The notes under the pieces were generated by a model. The model made no database searches, was not told the DNA's origin, and was given only the letters and a program-made list of their open reading frames with translations. Source: Oscillospiraceae bacterium (GTDB taxonomy: Bacteria; Bacillota; Clostridia; Oscillospirales; Ruminococcaceae). Taken from it: DNA of 40,931 bases. A program made the translations under genes and the position numbers. Position 1 is the stretch's first letter, and every line of letters begins with the position of its first letter. Where the stretch lies: positions 1 through 40,931 of the forward strand of contig JAQYLI010000009.1 of the NCBI GenBank assembly GCA_028720105.1. Direction: 5' to 3'. Below, in pieces: positions 25,270 to 33,753 of the stretch.

Positions 25270-27240
25270 TTAATAATCCAGCGAAATGGTGATATCGGGC
25301 TCGTCGGTGAGCACCGGGGCAGCGGGCTGGGACTCGGTAACGGTGGTTATCTCGGGAATGGAGGTAGTCACCCACGCCGAAGAGAACTCCGTGGTAGTTT
25401 CGGTGGTAGTAACGGTTGTTTCGGAGGGAGCCGTGTTTTCGGGATTTACCGCAACGAAAACGGACAATACCTCGCCTGCTTCCAGGTCGATATATTCGCC
25501 CGGCTCAATGCTGATCCAGGCAACATAATCGTTAAGGGTGTTGTCGGTCTCGTAGGGCTTTTCCTCGTACTTTATTCCGTTTGCGTTGAGGATATCGAAA
25601 TAATCCTTCTTGTTAAGTCCGAAGAACTCGGGAACCACGACCTTTGCAGGACCCATACTTATTTTCAGAGTGACCTCGGTGCCCTTTTCGTAGTTGGAGC
25701 CTTTTTCAATGGACTGCTCGAAAATGATGCCCTTTTCGTACTCGTCGGTGTAAATGTACTCGGGGATAATGGTGAGATTTTCATTAGCCGAGGAGTTTTT
25801 CACCGTATCAAAATTTTTGCCCACAAGGTCGTTCATAATGTAGACCGTAGCTCCGGGCTTGATAGTGGTTTGCTCGGAGGTGCCGTCGGAAACGCCGGCT
25901 GTTTCAATGACCGCAAGAGTGGGAAGAGTTGAGGGGTCAGCCGCTTCTGTGACCGACGCAGGGAGAGAGGTGGTAACGGTTTCGCCCATTTCATTGGTAA
26001 CAGGCATTGTTTCGGTATCGGAAAGGCTCTCGGATGTTGTAGCCTGAGTGATGGCGTTTGTTATCTGGCTGCTGTTGTCGTCAAGGGTCATCATAAGCAC
26101 AGCCATACCCGTAAATGCCACAAAACAGGTAACTATGGCAGCAATGACGAAAACCTTTCGCCTGCTCATACGGTCGTTCTTTTTGACAGGCTTCGGTTCG
26201 GGAGCGGGACCCTTTGTGCTGTGCTGCTTGGGGATAGAGATGGTCTGGGTCTGAGCCGCAGGACGGGGCTTATTGAACTCAGGCTCCTCGAAAAGCTGGG
26301 TAACAAGCTCTGTGACCGTCTGTATGCGAAGCTCTCCCGAAAGGCTCATTCCGTTCATTATGACCTTTGAGACATTGGCGGGAATGTTGTTGTTAAGGCT
26401 CTTGGGAGGGAGCAATGTGTCGTTTGCAAGGCGCTCCATAGCGTTTATGGGAGCAGTGCCCGTCAGTATGCGGTAAAGCAGGGCGCATATGCCGTAAACG
26501 TCTGTCCAGGTGCCCTGCCAGTTGCTTGAGCTGTACTGCTCGGGAGCGGCATATCCGCTGTAAACCTCGGAGGCAAGCTCCGTGTTGGCGGTTCGTGCGT
26601 CGGCAATGCAGAAGCCGATAAGCTTCAGCTCGCCCTTTTCGTCAACTATTATATTTTCGGGAGATATTCCCCTGTGGATAAGACCTGCATTATGGATAAG
26701 GGAAAGGGTGGTGAATATGGGCGGGAACATTTTCTTTACCTCGTCCCAGGTAAGCTCGCCTGCGTGCTCCTTGAGATATTTAGCAAGGTTCATTCCCTCA
26801 ATGTATCTGAAAACCACATATCCCGTGTTGTTGTCCCCGAACATATCAATGGCGGGGTTGATGTGACCGAGAGTCCGCATTTTTGCGAGCATTTTGTTAA
26901 GCTCCACAAATTCGGACATAAATGCCTTGTACTGAGCAACGCAGTTCTGCTTAACGGCAATAACGCTGCTGTCCTTTGCACGGCTGCAAAGGGTATCGGG
27001 CATATATTCACGTATAGTTACCTTTGAAGATGTAACGGTATCAAAGCCTATGTAGTCGGCGCCCTCGCCGTTGAAGCGCAGGAGCTTTCCGACAATGTAT
27101 CTGTCGTTCAGAAACGTTCCGGGGGACAGATATTCGGGCAGTGACGGAACGTCGGGGGAATATCCGCAAAGGGGACATACGCCTTCCGAGTCCTTCGGCT
27201 CCATACAGCCCATACAAAGATTTAAGTTATATTCAGCCAA
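25270..27240 (-). CDS. Membrane PASTA-domain kinase-like protein, predicted pseudokinase
   Basis: 656 residues. Order: zinc ribbon (CMGC ... CPLC, residues 9-26), kinase-like fold (about 45-325), one membrane helix (about 370-392), Ser/Thr-rich linker, then two PASTA-like units (about 478-620) outside the cell. Key catalytic residues are replaced: the ATP lysine is R77 (VTIREY), the HRD aspartate is G191 (HRGISPENI) and the DFG aspartate is G209 (LIGFCIAD), and the glycine loop is degenerate (RFNGEGADYIG). The APE region (AAPEQY) is kept. It therefore probably binds ligands or partners without phosphorylating. The start is TTG at 27240, 10 nt after GAAAGGAG; a longer reading from 27270 was rejected. 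Confidence 0.85.
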   Translation of the reverse strand: MAEYNLNLCMGCMEPKDSEGVCPLCGYSPDVPSLPEYLSPGTFLNDRYIVGKLLRFNGEGADYIGFDTVTSSKVTIREYMPDTLCSRAKDSSVIAVKQNCVAQYKAFMSEFVELNKMLAKMRTLGHINPAIDMFGDNNTGYVVFRYIEGMNLAKYLKEHAGELTWDEVKKMFPPIFTTLSLIHNAGLIHRGISPENIIVDEKGELKLIGFCIADARTANTELASEVYSGYAAPEQYSSSNWQGTWTDVYGICALLYRILTGTAPINAMERLANDTLLPPKSLNNNIPANVSKVIMNGMSLSGELRIQTVTELVTQLFEEPEFNKPRPAAQTQTISIPKQHSTKGPAPEPKPVKKNDRMSRRKVFVIAAIVTCFVAFTGMAVLMMTLDDNSSQITNAITQATTSESLSDTETMPVTNEMGETVTTSLPASVTEAADPSTLPTLAVIETAGVSDGTSEQTTIKPGATVYIMNDLVGKNFDTVKNSSANENLTIIPEYIYTDEYEKGIIFEQSIEKGSNYEKGTEVTLKISMGPAKVVVPEFFGLNKKDYFDILNANGIKYEEKPYETDNTLNDYVAWISIEPGEYIDLEAGEVLSVFVAVNPENTAPSETTVTTTETTTEFSSAWVTTSIPEITTVTESQPAAPVLTDEPDITISLDY

Positions 27241-27305
27241 GGCCCGGCAGCTCCTTTCGGATAAGTTCATACATACGGGAGGGCAGTACGCACTCCCGCA
27301 ATAAT

Positions 27306-27334
27306 ATAATATCAGCCGAGACCGCTTCTGTCAA
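27306..27334 (-). promoter_or_regulatory. Promoter for the pseudokinase gene
   Basis: On the - strand, TTGACA (27334-27329), a 17-bp spacer and TATTAT (27311-27306). A CGGGAG/CTCCCG hairpin lies in the leader near 27273-27298. Confidence 0.78.
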
Positions 27335-27452
27335 TGGGTTTTCCCGAATTGTCAGCCTTTTGTTTTCATCATTTAATCTTTTCCCCCGATTTTGATACCA
27401 TTTTGTTTTCGCTTTGTAACCTTTGAATAAATTTGTACATATTTGGCGGGTG

Positions 27453-27663
27453 GCGGGTGACGACCCGCGGCGACCTCGTTGGGATATTCCGTAAAATCCA
27501 TTTCATTTGTGGCTCGGTAACTTTCAAAAGCATAAGTTCAAACCGCAGACCTGAACTGCTCCCTATATTCCGATTTATCGGGCAGCTTATTTGTACCGTT
27601 ACCGAGCCGATAGTTTGATGTCCGAATAAATTACAGAACGTCTCGCCGCGGGTCGTCACCCGC
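27453..27663. repeat. MITE-like element with perfect 21-bp terminal inverted repeats
   Basis: Both ends carry the same 21-bp sequence in opposite orientation (27453-27473 and 27643-27663; the left end begins GCGGGTGACGACCCGC). An inner pair, GGCTCGGTAAC at 27511-27521 and GTTACCGAGCC at 27598-27608, is also inverted. The 211-bp element codes for nothing obvious. Its right end directly abuts the stop codon of the - strand gene at 27664. The rest of the gap to 27305 shows no gene. Confidence 0.75.
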
Positions 27664-28398
27664 TTAAAATTTTCGTTCTATCTCGTACCCACGGAAAACT
27701 CTTTCCTTGGGCTTTTTTCTTGCCCTGCGCTGAGCGGCTATCTCAAGCATTCGCTGTCTGAATTCCTTGCGCCTTATCTCTCTCCGCTTCTGCTTTTCGG
27801 AGCAGAAAATTATGCGCTGTGCAACTCGCTCCGCATAGAAAAAGCTGTCGGGGAAGGAAGCCACGCTGACATCTTTTCCGCCGTATTCGTCATACCAGTG
27901 ATAGTCAAATTCCGCCCGTCCGTTTTCGTTGCAGGAGTAATCGAGCCAGCTTGCGGGGGCTTCAAAATATCTTGCCTTTCCCTTTATTATGACCCTGCTG
28001 CGTGTGCAGGTCACTTCCTCTACATCTCCAAGATCCATTACCCACAGCCTGCGGTATACGGTCAGTCCCTTTTCTCCGGCAGAGCTTCGGACATATCGGG
28101 ATATGACCATCTGCTCCCCAAGAATTTCGATATAGGTGTATTTCTTATGCCCCGAAAGCCGCAGATTGGTTATCACCGCCACTATGACCGATACGGTGAA
28201 GCTGTAGGCGCAGGTTATGAAAAAACAGGTGATGTACAACCTGAAAAAATCATTGGGCACGCCGGTGCGGCGTATTATCAGCAGGTATATTATGGAAAGC
28301 GCCGTTACTGCCGTAAGTGAGGGAATATTCACCGCAAGCATAAGCTTGTCAAAGCCACGGGACAGCTTCTTCCCGTCGCTGTGTATCATTTTGTGCAA
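27664..28398 (-). CDS. Two-helix membrane protein of unknown function
   Basis: 244 residues. Two membrane helices lie near residues 19-43 and 51-77, followed by a beta-rich soluble region and a strongly basic C-terminus (RRKEFRQRMLEIAAQRRARK). It starts with TTG at 28398, with AAGGAGG upstream, 23 bp after the nucleotidyltransferase stop; it is the last gene of the pullulanase unit. The fold resembles YcxB-like or PH-like membrane proteins only loosely. Function unknown. Confidence 0.68.
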   Translation of the reverse strand: MHKMIHSDGKKLSRGFDKLMLAVNIPSLTAVTALSIIYLLIIRRTGVPNDFFRLYITCFFITCAYSFTVSVIVAVITNLRLSGHKKYTYIEILGEQMVISRYVRSSAGEKGLTVYRRLWVMDLGDVEEVTCTRSRVIIKGKARYFEAPASWLDYSCNENGRAEFDYHWYDEYGGKDVSVASFPDSFFYAERVAQRIIFCSEKQKRREIRRKEFRQRMLEIAAQRRARKKPKERVFRGYEIERKF

Positions 28399-28421
28399 TG
28401 AATGTTCCCTCCTTTGGGAGA

Positions 28422-29180
28422 TTATCCCACTATCCTCAAAAACGCCTCATTAAGCCGCTCCCAGCCGATTTCCTCCCTGTCGGGAATAGCGCTGACAGCC
28501 GCTTCGATATCCGCAAGACGGCTTTCTATAAAATCGTTCAGCACATCAATGCGCCTGCCTGTTCCAAGCTCGGGAGTTTCTGTTTTCTTTCTGAGCAGGT
28601 CGTTTACCGTGTCTTTCAGCGTATCGGGGAGCATTGCTTCGGAAAGCTCGGAAAACAGCATTGGCGGCGGGGTGCCCTTTTTTATTATCCACTCGCAGGC
28701 AAGTATTGGACGGAGGACATAAAAATATTTCTTGAGCCGCACTTCATCGCCCTGAAGATATTCTCTGTAATTTCTCTTTGCCATACTGAGATAATGCCAC
28801 GCTCCGAGTTTGGGGGAGAAACAGTCGTTTATAAGTCCGTCAAGGGACTGCCATTCCTCGGTAGTGCGGTAGACTATGGGGGAGCTGTTCCACTCGAACA
28901 TTGTGGGATTTGACTTGTGGAGCAGTCTCAGAGCCTTGTTTAAGTCCCAGCCGTTTATGTCCCACACGTCGTCAAGCTGCCACTCGATAACATCTCGTGT
29001 TTTGTCAAGCCGCAGATAAAATTCCTTTGGGCGCACGTATATGAAGCGCACATCATAGTCGCTGTCGGGAGACGCAAAGCCCCAGGCTCTGCTCCCCGAC
29101 TCGATACAATGGAGTATGCGGATATTTTCTGCTTTTTCAAGTTCACATAGCTTCTTGTCAAGCTCTTCTTTGAAACCCAT
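28422..29180 (-). CDS. Nucleotidyltransferase of the pol-beta superfamily (RlaP-like)
   Basis: 252 residues. The active-site motif is ESGSRAWGFASPDSDYDVRF (residues 27-46): a GSxxxG helix with the DxD metal-binding pair. Later regions WDLNKALRLLHKSNPTMFEW and AKRNYREYL match the family sometimes linked to RNA ligase (COG3541-like, from memory). Likely to transfer a nucleotide to an RNA, protein or small molecule; the target is unknown. The ATG is 1 bp after the histidine kinase stop, so it is tightly coupled to the two-component genes. Confidence 0.82.
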   Translation of the reverse strand: MGFKEELDKKLCELEKAENIRILHCIESGSRAWGFASPDSDYDVRFIYVRPKEFYLRLDKTRDVIEWQLDDVWDINGWDLNKALRLLHKSNPTMFEWNSSPIVYRTTEEWQSLDGLINDCFSPKLGAWHYLSMAKRNYREYLQGDEVRLKKYFYVLRPILACEWIIKKGTPPPMLFSELSEAMLPDTLKDTVNDLLRKKTETPELGTGRRIDVLNDFIESRLADIEAAVSAIPDREEIGWERLNEAFLRIVG

Positions 29181-29181
29181 C

Positions 29182-30600
29182 TTATTTCTTCATCTCCTGC
29201 TTTACGGGCAGCATAATTACTACAGTCGTGCCCATTCCCTGCTCGCTGAATACCTCAAGGGTGCCGCTGTGCATAGTGATTATCTCGTCAGCCACCGCAA
29301 GACCTATGCCCGAGCCGCGCTTGTTGTGGTTTGCACGGAAGAATTTCGTCTTTATTTTGGGCAGATCCTCGGGGGAGATGCCGCAGCCTGTGTCGCTTAC
29401 CTCTATTTCGATCTTGTTTTCGTCCGCAAGGATAGCCTGAACGGTGACAAGACCGCCCTTTTCGGAATATTTGATGGCGTTGTCTATAACGTTTATGAAA
29501 ACCTGTCTCAGCCTGTTTCTGTCGCCGTAGACCGCGGGCAGATCCTCCGGCTCTGCATAGACAAGCTCAATGCCCTCTTTTTTCGCCTTTTCGGCATAGA
29601 TAAGCACTGCGTCTCCAAGCTCCGCAAGGATATCCACGTTGCCCTTGTTAAGGGTGAATTTGCCGTTTTGCATACGTGAAAAGTCAAGAAGCTCCTCCAC
29701 CATTTGAGAAAGTCTTTCCGTTTCCGAGGTTATGACCCTCATTCCTTTGACAATGGTTTCGCTGTCATCGGGCATTGAGCCAATTGTCTCCGCCCAGCCC
29801 TTTATGGCTGTAAGGGGAGTTCTCAGCTCGTGGGAAACGCCCGAGATGAATTCGTTTCGCATTGCCTCCGACTGTGAAAGCTCATCTGCCATTTTGTTTA
29901 CGATATCGCAAAGCTCGCCTATCTCGTCATCGGACTGCACGGGTATTCTCACCGAGAAATCGCCCCTTGCATACCGCCTTGCGGTGACTCCCAGCTGTCT
30001 TACGGGAATTACGATTGACTTTACAAAATACATTCCCGAAAACATCATCAGAGACAGTATGGCTCCGCATATTACGGCGGCTATGATTATGAGTGCTGCT
30101 ATGTGCCTGTCCACTCTTTCGGTGGAGGCTACAAGGCGGATAACACTGAATTCTCCTGCGGTATCGGGGGTCACTATGCTTATGGCTATGACCTTTTCTC
30201 CCGAGGGCAGCCTGCCCGTGAATGTGCCCGAGCTGCCGCTGTCCAGAGCGTCGTAATAATCCTGGGTAAGCACGTCAAAGGTTGGCGCAAAGCCCGAGGA
30301 GGTCATTGACACCTGTCCGCTGCCGCTTACGGTCATAAGCTCCATTTTATTTTTCTCCGACCAGTTTTCCACGATAGAGCGCACTTCGGAGGTGAAGCTG
30401 GCGGGATTGTCCGCATAATACTGTGATAACATTCCCGAGATCATATTGAGCCTTGAGCTTATGTACTGCTTTGCCGAATTGTAATAGTAGAAATTGATGA
30501 AAACCGAAAACGCCAGCAGCACGCTCATAAGCACGAGAAATATCGCGCCAAGGCTGTTGACAAGCCATCTTCGGGTTATGGTGGCTCTTGACCTTTTTAT
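29182..30600 (-). CDS. Sensor histidine kinase of an OmpR-type pair
   Basis: Membrane sensor kinase. Order: basic N-terminus, TM1, extracellular region of about 115 residues, TM2, HAMP (ARRYARGDFSVRIPV), HisKA with the phospho-His in ISGVSHELRTPLTA (H257), and HATPase motifs VFINVIDNAIKYS, DTGCGISPEDLPK and GSGIGLAVADEI. The conventional start is GTG at 30534, but it has no ribosome site and cuts into TM1. The frame is open upstream and encodes IKRSRATITRRWLVNSLG, typical of this family. The only codon placed 8 nt after AGGGGGG is ATA at 30600, used here as a provisional non-standard start. Lies 17 bp after the response regulator. Confidence 0.85.
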   Translation of the reverse strand: MKRSRATITRRWLVNSLGAIFLVLMSVLLAFSVFINFYYYNSAKQYISSRLNMISGMLSQYYADNPASFTSEVRSIVENWSEKNKMELMTVSGSGQVSMTSSGFAPTFDVLTQDYYDALDSGSSGTFTGRLPSGEKVIAISIVTPDTAGEFSVIRLVASTERVDRHIAALIIIAAVICGAILSLMMFSGMYFVKSIVIPVRQLGVTARRYARGDFSVRIPVQSDDEIGELCDIVNKMADELSQSEAMRNEFISGVSHELRTPLTAIKGWAETIGSMPDDSETIVKGMRVITSETERLSQMVEELLDFSRMQNGKFTLNKGNVDILAELGDAVLIYAEKAKKEGIELVYAEPEDLPAVYGDRNRLRQVFINVIDNAIKYSEKGGLVTVQAILADENKIEIEVSDTGCGISPEDLPKIKTKFFRANHNKRGSGIGLAVADEIITMHSGTLEVFSEQGMGTTVVIMLPVKQEMKK

Positions 30601-30617
30601 TGCCGCCGCCCCCCTGC

Positions 30618-31337
30618 TTATTTCTTCTCGTCAGCTTTTCCGTCGCCGCACCACTTGTAGCCGAAGCCCCATATTGTGGCGATATATTTGGGATTGGAGG
30701 GAACGTCCTCCAGCTTCATTCTGAGCCTTCTGATGTTTACGTCCACTATCTTGTCGTCACCGAAATAGCCGTCGCCCCAGATGTGATTTAGTATGCTTGT
30801 GCGGTCAAGAGCGGTGTTCTGATTATTCATAAAGTACTCAAGTATCTGATATTCAACCTGCGTAAGCTCGATGTTTTCCCCGTTCTTTGCAACGGTCCTG
30901 CTCTTTGTGTTGAGGGAGAAGGGTCCCGAGGTGATTATGGGGGATTTTTCCTCCTTCACAAAGGACATACTTACCCTGCGGTAAACGGCGTCGATACGTG
31001 CCGTAAGCTCCGAGGGGGAGAAGGGCTTGGTTATGTAATCGTCGGCGCCCAGCATAAGTCCGCTGACCTTGTCCATCTCCTGAGTCTTTGCGGAGAGCAT
31101 TATTATGCCTATGGTGCTGCTCTTTTTTCTCAGCTCCTTGCAGACCTGGAAGCCGTCAATGCCCGGCATCATTATGTCTAAGAGAGCAATATCAAAATTG
31201 CCGTTTTCCTCGTTAAAGACTTCGAGAGCCTTTTCGCCGCAGTTTACATCTACCACGTCATAGCCTGCTCTTTTCAGATTTATGACCACAAAGTCTCTTA
31301 TAACGTCTTCGTCCTCGCAGACAAGTATTCTTTTCAT
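30618..31337 (-). CDS. OmpR/PhoB-family response regulator
   Basis: 239 residues. The receiver domain has an acidic pocket at E8-D9, phosphoacceptor D54 in ALLDIMMPG, the conserved Thr/Ser in IIMLSAKT and K in YITKPFSP. The C-terminal winged helix has VEYQILEYFMNN and the recognition segment NRTSILNHIWG-like DRTSILNHIWG, ending FGYKWCG. Paired with the kinase downstream. It starts with ATG after GAAAGGACGG, 23 bp after the pullulanase stop, so the two are probably co-transcribed. Target genes are not visible. Confidence 0.93.
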   Translation of the reverse strand: MKRILVCEDEDVIRDFVVINLKRAGYDVVDVNCGEKALEVFNEENGNFDIALLDIMMPGIDGFQVCKELRKKSSTIGIIMLSAKTQEMDKVSGLMLGADDYITKPFSPSELTARIDAVYRRVSMSFVKEEKSPIITSGPFSLNTKSRTVAKNGENIELTQVEYQILEYFMNNQNTALDRTSILNHIWGDGYFGDDKIVDVNIRRLRMKLEDVPSNPKYIATIWGFGYKWCGDGKADEKK

Positions 31338-31360
31338 TTTGAATTTCCGTCCTTTCTTTA

Positions 31361-33301
31361 TTATTCCTGTTCGCTGTACGGTCTGCCCAGCACCATTACG
31401 GAATATGGATTTATATTATAATCGCCGGTTACGGTGTAAAGAGGGGTATTGCCTGCTCTTTCGCCGTCAATGTACACATTCAGCTCCCCGAATGCGTGAA
31501 GAGTGATGGTATCGGGTGATGGATTAAGAAATACCACGATCTCTTCGAGGCTGCTGTCGCCGTAAAGCCCGAAGCCTACCACTCTTTTGGGGAGACGGTC
31601 GAAAAATTTCATATTCCTGCCGATGTCCTCCACGGTGGACATTCTCAGGGCGGTGTGGGCTTTGCGGAACTCTATCAGCCCCTTGTAATACTCGAAAACG
31701 TCCCTATACTCTGTTTTTCTGTCCCACTTCAGGCTGTTTACGATATCGGGGGAGTGGTAGCTGTTGTGGTCGTATGCGCCGCCGGGGAGTGGCTTTGACC
31801 GCAGAAACTCCTGTCCTGCCTGTATGAAAGGTATGCCCTGGGATAGGAAGACCATTGCCGCTGCCATTTTATCCATCTGCTTTCTTACTTCGATGGAGTC
31901 GGTGGGATTTGTGTAGGCAAGCTTGTCCCAAAGGGTAAGGTTGTCGTGGGCTTCAACGTAGTTTACGGTCTGGCAGGGGGATATTGCCCAGGAATATTTG
32001 TCAAGATTTGGTATCTGAGGGTGGGGGATACGTCCGCACATGATCTCTTTCACGTAATCCTCAACGCCCTGTGCTCCGTTAACATAGCCCTTGCTGCGGT
32101 TCTCAAAGTTATTGCCCTTTACGGTGTCTCTGAAATCATCGCTGAAATAGGCGATATTCGGGGTGTGGCGGGCGTTCAGCTTCATACATCTCTTTCCGTC
32201 GGAAAGGGGAGAGTCGCCCCCTGTCCAGCCCTCGCCGTACATAATTATGTCGGGATTTATGGCGTGGAGACGTTCGTATGCTTCGTTGATCGTATCAATA
32301 TCATAAAGACCCATAAGGTCAAAGCGGAAACCGTCAATTTTATATTCCGTTGCCCAGTAGACAAGGCTGTCAATGATGAATTTTCTCACCATAAACCGCT
32401 CGGTCGCCACCTCGTTGCCGCAGCCCGAGCCGTTGGAGAAATATTCCCCGTTTGCGCCCCAGAGACGGTAGTAATATTTGGGGAAGGTCTTGTTGAAGGG
32501 AGAGTCGGCTGTGGCGTAGGTATGGTTATACACCACGTCCATTACCACCTTTATGCCCTGGCAATGAAGGGCGTGGACAAGCCTTTTGAACTCCGCCACT
32601 CTTGCCCGTCCGTCATAGGGATTGGTGGAGTAGGAGCCTTCGGGGAGGTTGAAGTTTAGCGGGTCATAGCCCCAGTTGAACTGAGGTTTATGAATCTCGG
32701 ACTCGTCTACGGTCTGATAGTCAAAGCTTGGCATAAGGTGAACGTGGGTGATGCCCAGCTCCTTTAAGTGGTCTATGCCGATGCTGTCTCCTGCGTTATT
32801 TATAAGTCCTTTTTCCACAAAGGCGAGAAATCTTCCCTTATAGCAGAAATTGCCGCTTTTGTCAATGGAAAAATCCCTGACGTGCATTTCGTATATCACT
32901 GCGTCGGCATAGGAGTCCATAGGCTTGGGGTGATAGTTATGCCAGCCTGCGGGATTGGTTTCCTCAAGGTCGATGACCATTCCCATTGCGCCGTTTACCC
33001 CTGCGCTGCGGGCGTAGATGTCGATAGTTTCCTCCACAATGTCGTCGTGGCGTATCTCGTAGGTGTAGTATACCCCGTTAAGGTCGCCGTGAGCAACCTT
33101 TTCCCACACGCCCATTTTACTTTTCTCCATTGGCATACGGCGGTAGGGCTTTTCATCGGTGCAGGTCCTGTACAGAAGTACGGCTGCGTCATTGGCAAGG
33201 GGTGACCAGACCTTGAAAACCGTTTTGTCCTTTGAATAATTTGCCCCAAGATCGTCCCCTGTGTAGGCGTATTTTTTATCTACAGCGCTGAACATTTGCA
33301 T
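31361..33301 (-). CDS. pulA: Type I pullulanase
   Basis: Debranching enzyme that cleaves alpha-1,6 links in pullulan, starch or glycogen. 646 residues with no signal peptide, so cytosolic. The N-terminal CBM48-like part (TVFKVWSPLANDAAVLLY) precedes a GH13 barrel with the pullulanase marker NWGYDPLNFNLPEGSYS near 205, nucleophile D328 in DGFRFDLMG, acid E357 in MYGEGWTGG and the third Asp in VEAHDNLTLWDKLA. Two ATGs are possible (33301 and 33295); AAGGA spacing allows the first. Heads a five-gene - strand unit. Confidence 0.93.
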   Translation of the reverse strand: MQMFSAVDKKYAYTGDDLGANYSKDKTVFKVWSPLANDAAVLLYRTCTDEKPYRRMPMEKSKMGVWEKVAHGDLNGVYYTYEIRHDDIVEETIDIYARSAGVNGAMGMVIDLEETNPAGWHNYHPKPMDSYADAVIYEMHVRDFSIDKSGNFCYKGRFLAFVEKGLINNAGDSIGIDHLKELGITHVHLMPSFDYQTVDESEIHKPQFNWGYDPLNFNLPEGSYSTNPYDGRARVAEFKRLVHALHCQGIKVVMDVVYNHTYATADSPFNKTFPKYYYRLWGANGEYFSNGSGCGNEVATERFMVRKFIIDSLVYWATEYKIDGFRFDLMGLYDIDTINEAYERLHAINPDIIMYGEGWTGGDSPLSDGKRCMKLNARHTPNIAYFSDDFRDTVKGNNFENRSKGYVNGAQGVEDYVKEIMCGRIPHPQIPNLDKYSWAISPCQTVNYVEAHDNLTLWDKLAYTNPTDSIEVRKQMDKMAAAMVFLSQGIPFIQAGQEFLRSKPLPGGAYDHNSYHSPDIVNSLKWDRKTEYRDVFEYYKGLIEFRKAHTALRMSTVEDIGRNMKFFDRLPKRVVGFGLYGDSSLEEIVVFLNPSPDTITLHAFGELNVYIDGERAGNTPLYTVTGDYNINPYSVMVLGRPYSEQE

Positions 33302-33339
33302 AACCCTTTCCTTTTTTGAAATATAACAATATTACTTTT

Positions 33340-33368
33340 ATTATATAACATTTTTCGGATTTTGTAAA
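33340..33368 (-). promoter_or_regulatory. Promoter for the pullulanase unit
   Basis: On the - strand, TTTACA (33368-33363), a 17-bp spacer and TATAAT (33345-33340). Confidence 0.75.
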
Positions 33369-33543
33369 GTCCCAATTTAAGGCGCTTTTTCTGTGCATTG
33401 AGACGATAAAATCGTGTCTCTTAAAAAAATATTCCGGGATTTTTTGTGCATATATACGAAATTTATTTTGGCAGGAAGTTTCGTTTAAAAAATGCCCGAT
33501 ATTTTGAGACAAATGCGCTATAGCAATATTACGGACAGAACAT

Positions 33544-33575
33544 AAAAAATCCGTCCTGCCATATGACGGGACGGA
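33544..33575 (-). terminator. Terminator-like hairpin on the purB strand
   Basis: A 9-bp stem (TCCGTCCTG / CGGGACGGA, loop CCATATGA) is followed on the - strand by TTTTTT. It lies about 180 bp beyond the purB stop. A 23/26 matching copy stands at 33717-33742. Confidence 0.65.
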
Positions 33576-33742
33576 ACAGTCTGTGGAAAAAGCTTAAAGC
33601 TTGAACCAAATAAAAAAACTGATTACAAGATTTGGCTTCAATACTTACGTTACCGAGCCACAAAACAAGAAAATTATTTCTATTTTTGCAACGAGGTGGC
33701 TTCAGCGACACGCTGATCCGCCCTGCCATATGACAGGACGGA
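33576..33742. repeat. Intergenic repeat flanked by two near-identical palindromes
   Basis: Palindromes at 33550-33575 and 33717-33742 (23 of 26 bases identical) flank a block whose 33612-33712 part is an inverted relative of 10176-10274 and contains GTTACCGAGCC. The 452-bp gap between pullulanase and purB otherwise holds the pullulanase promoter and AT-rich DNA; no gene is seen. Confidence 0.6.
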
Positions 33743-33753
33743 AACTCATTTTA

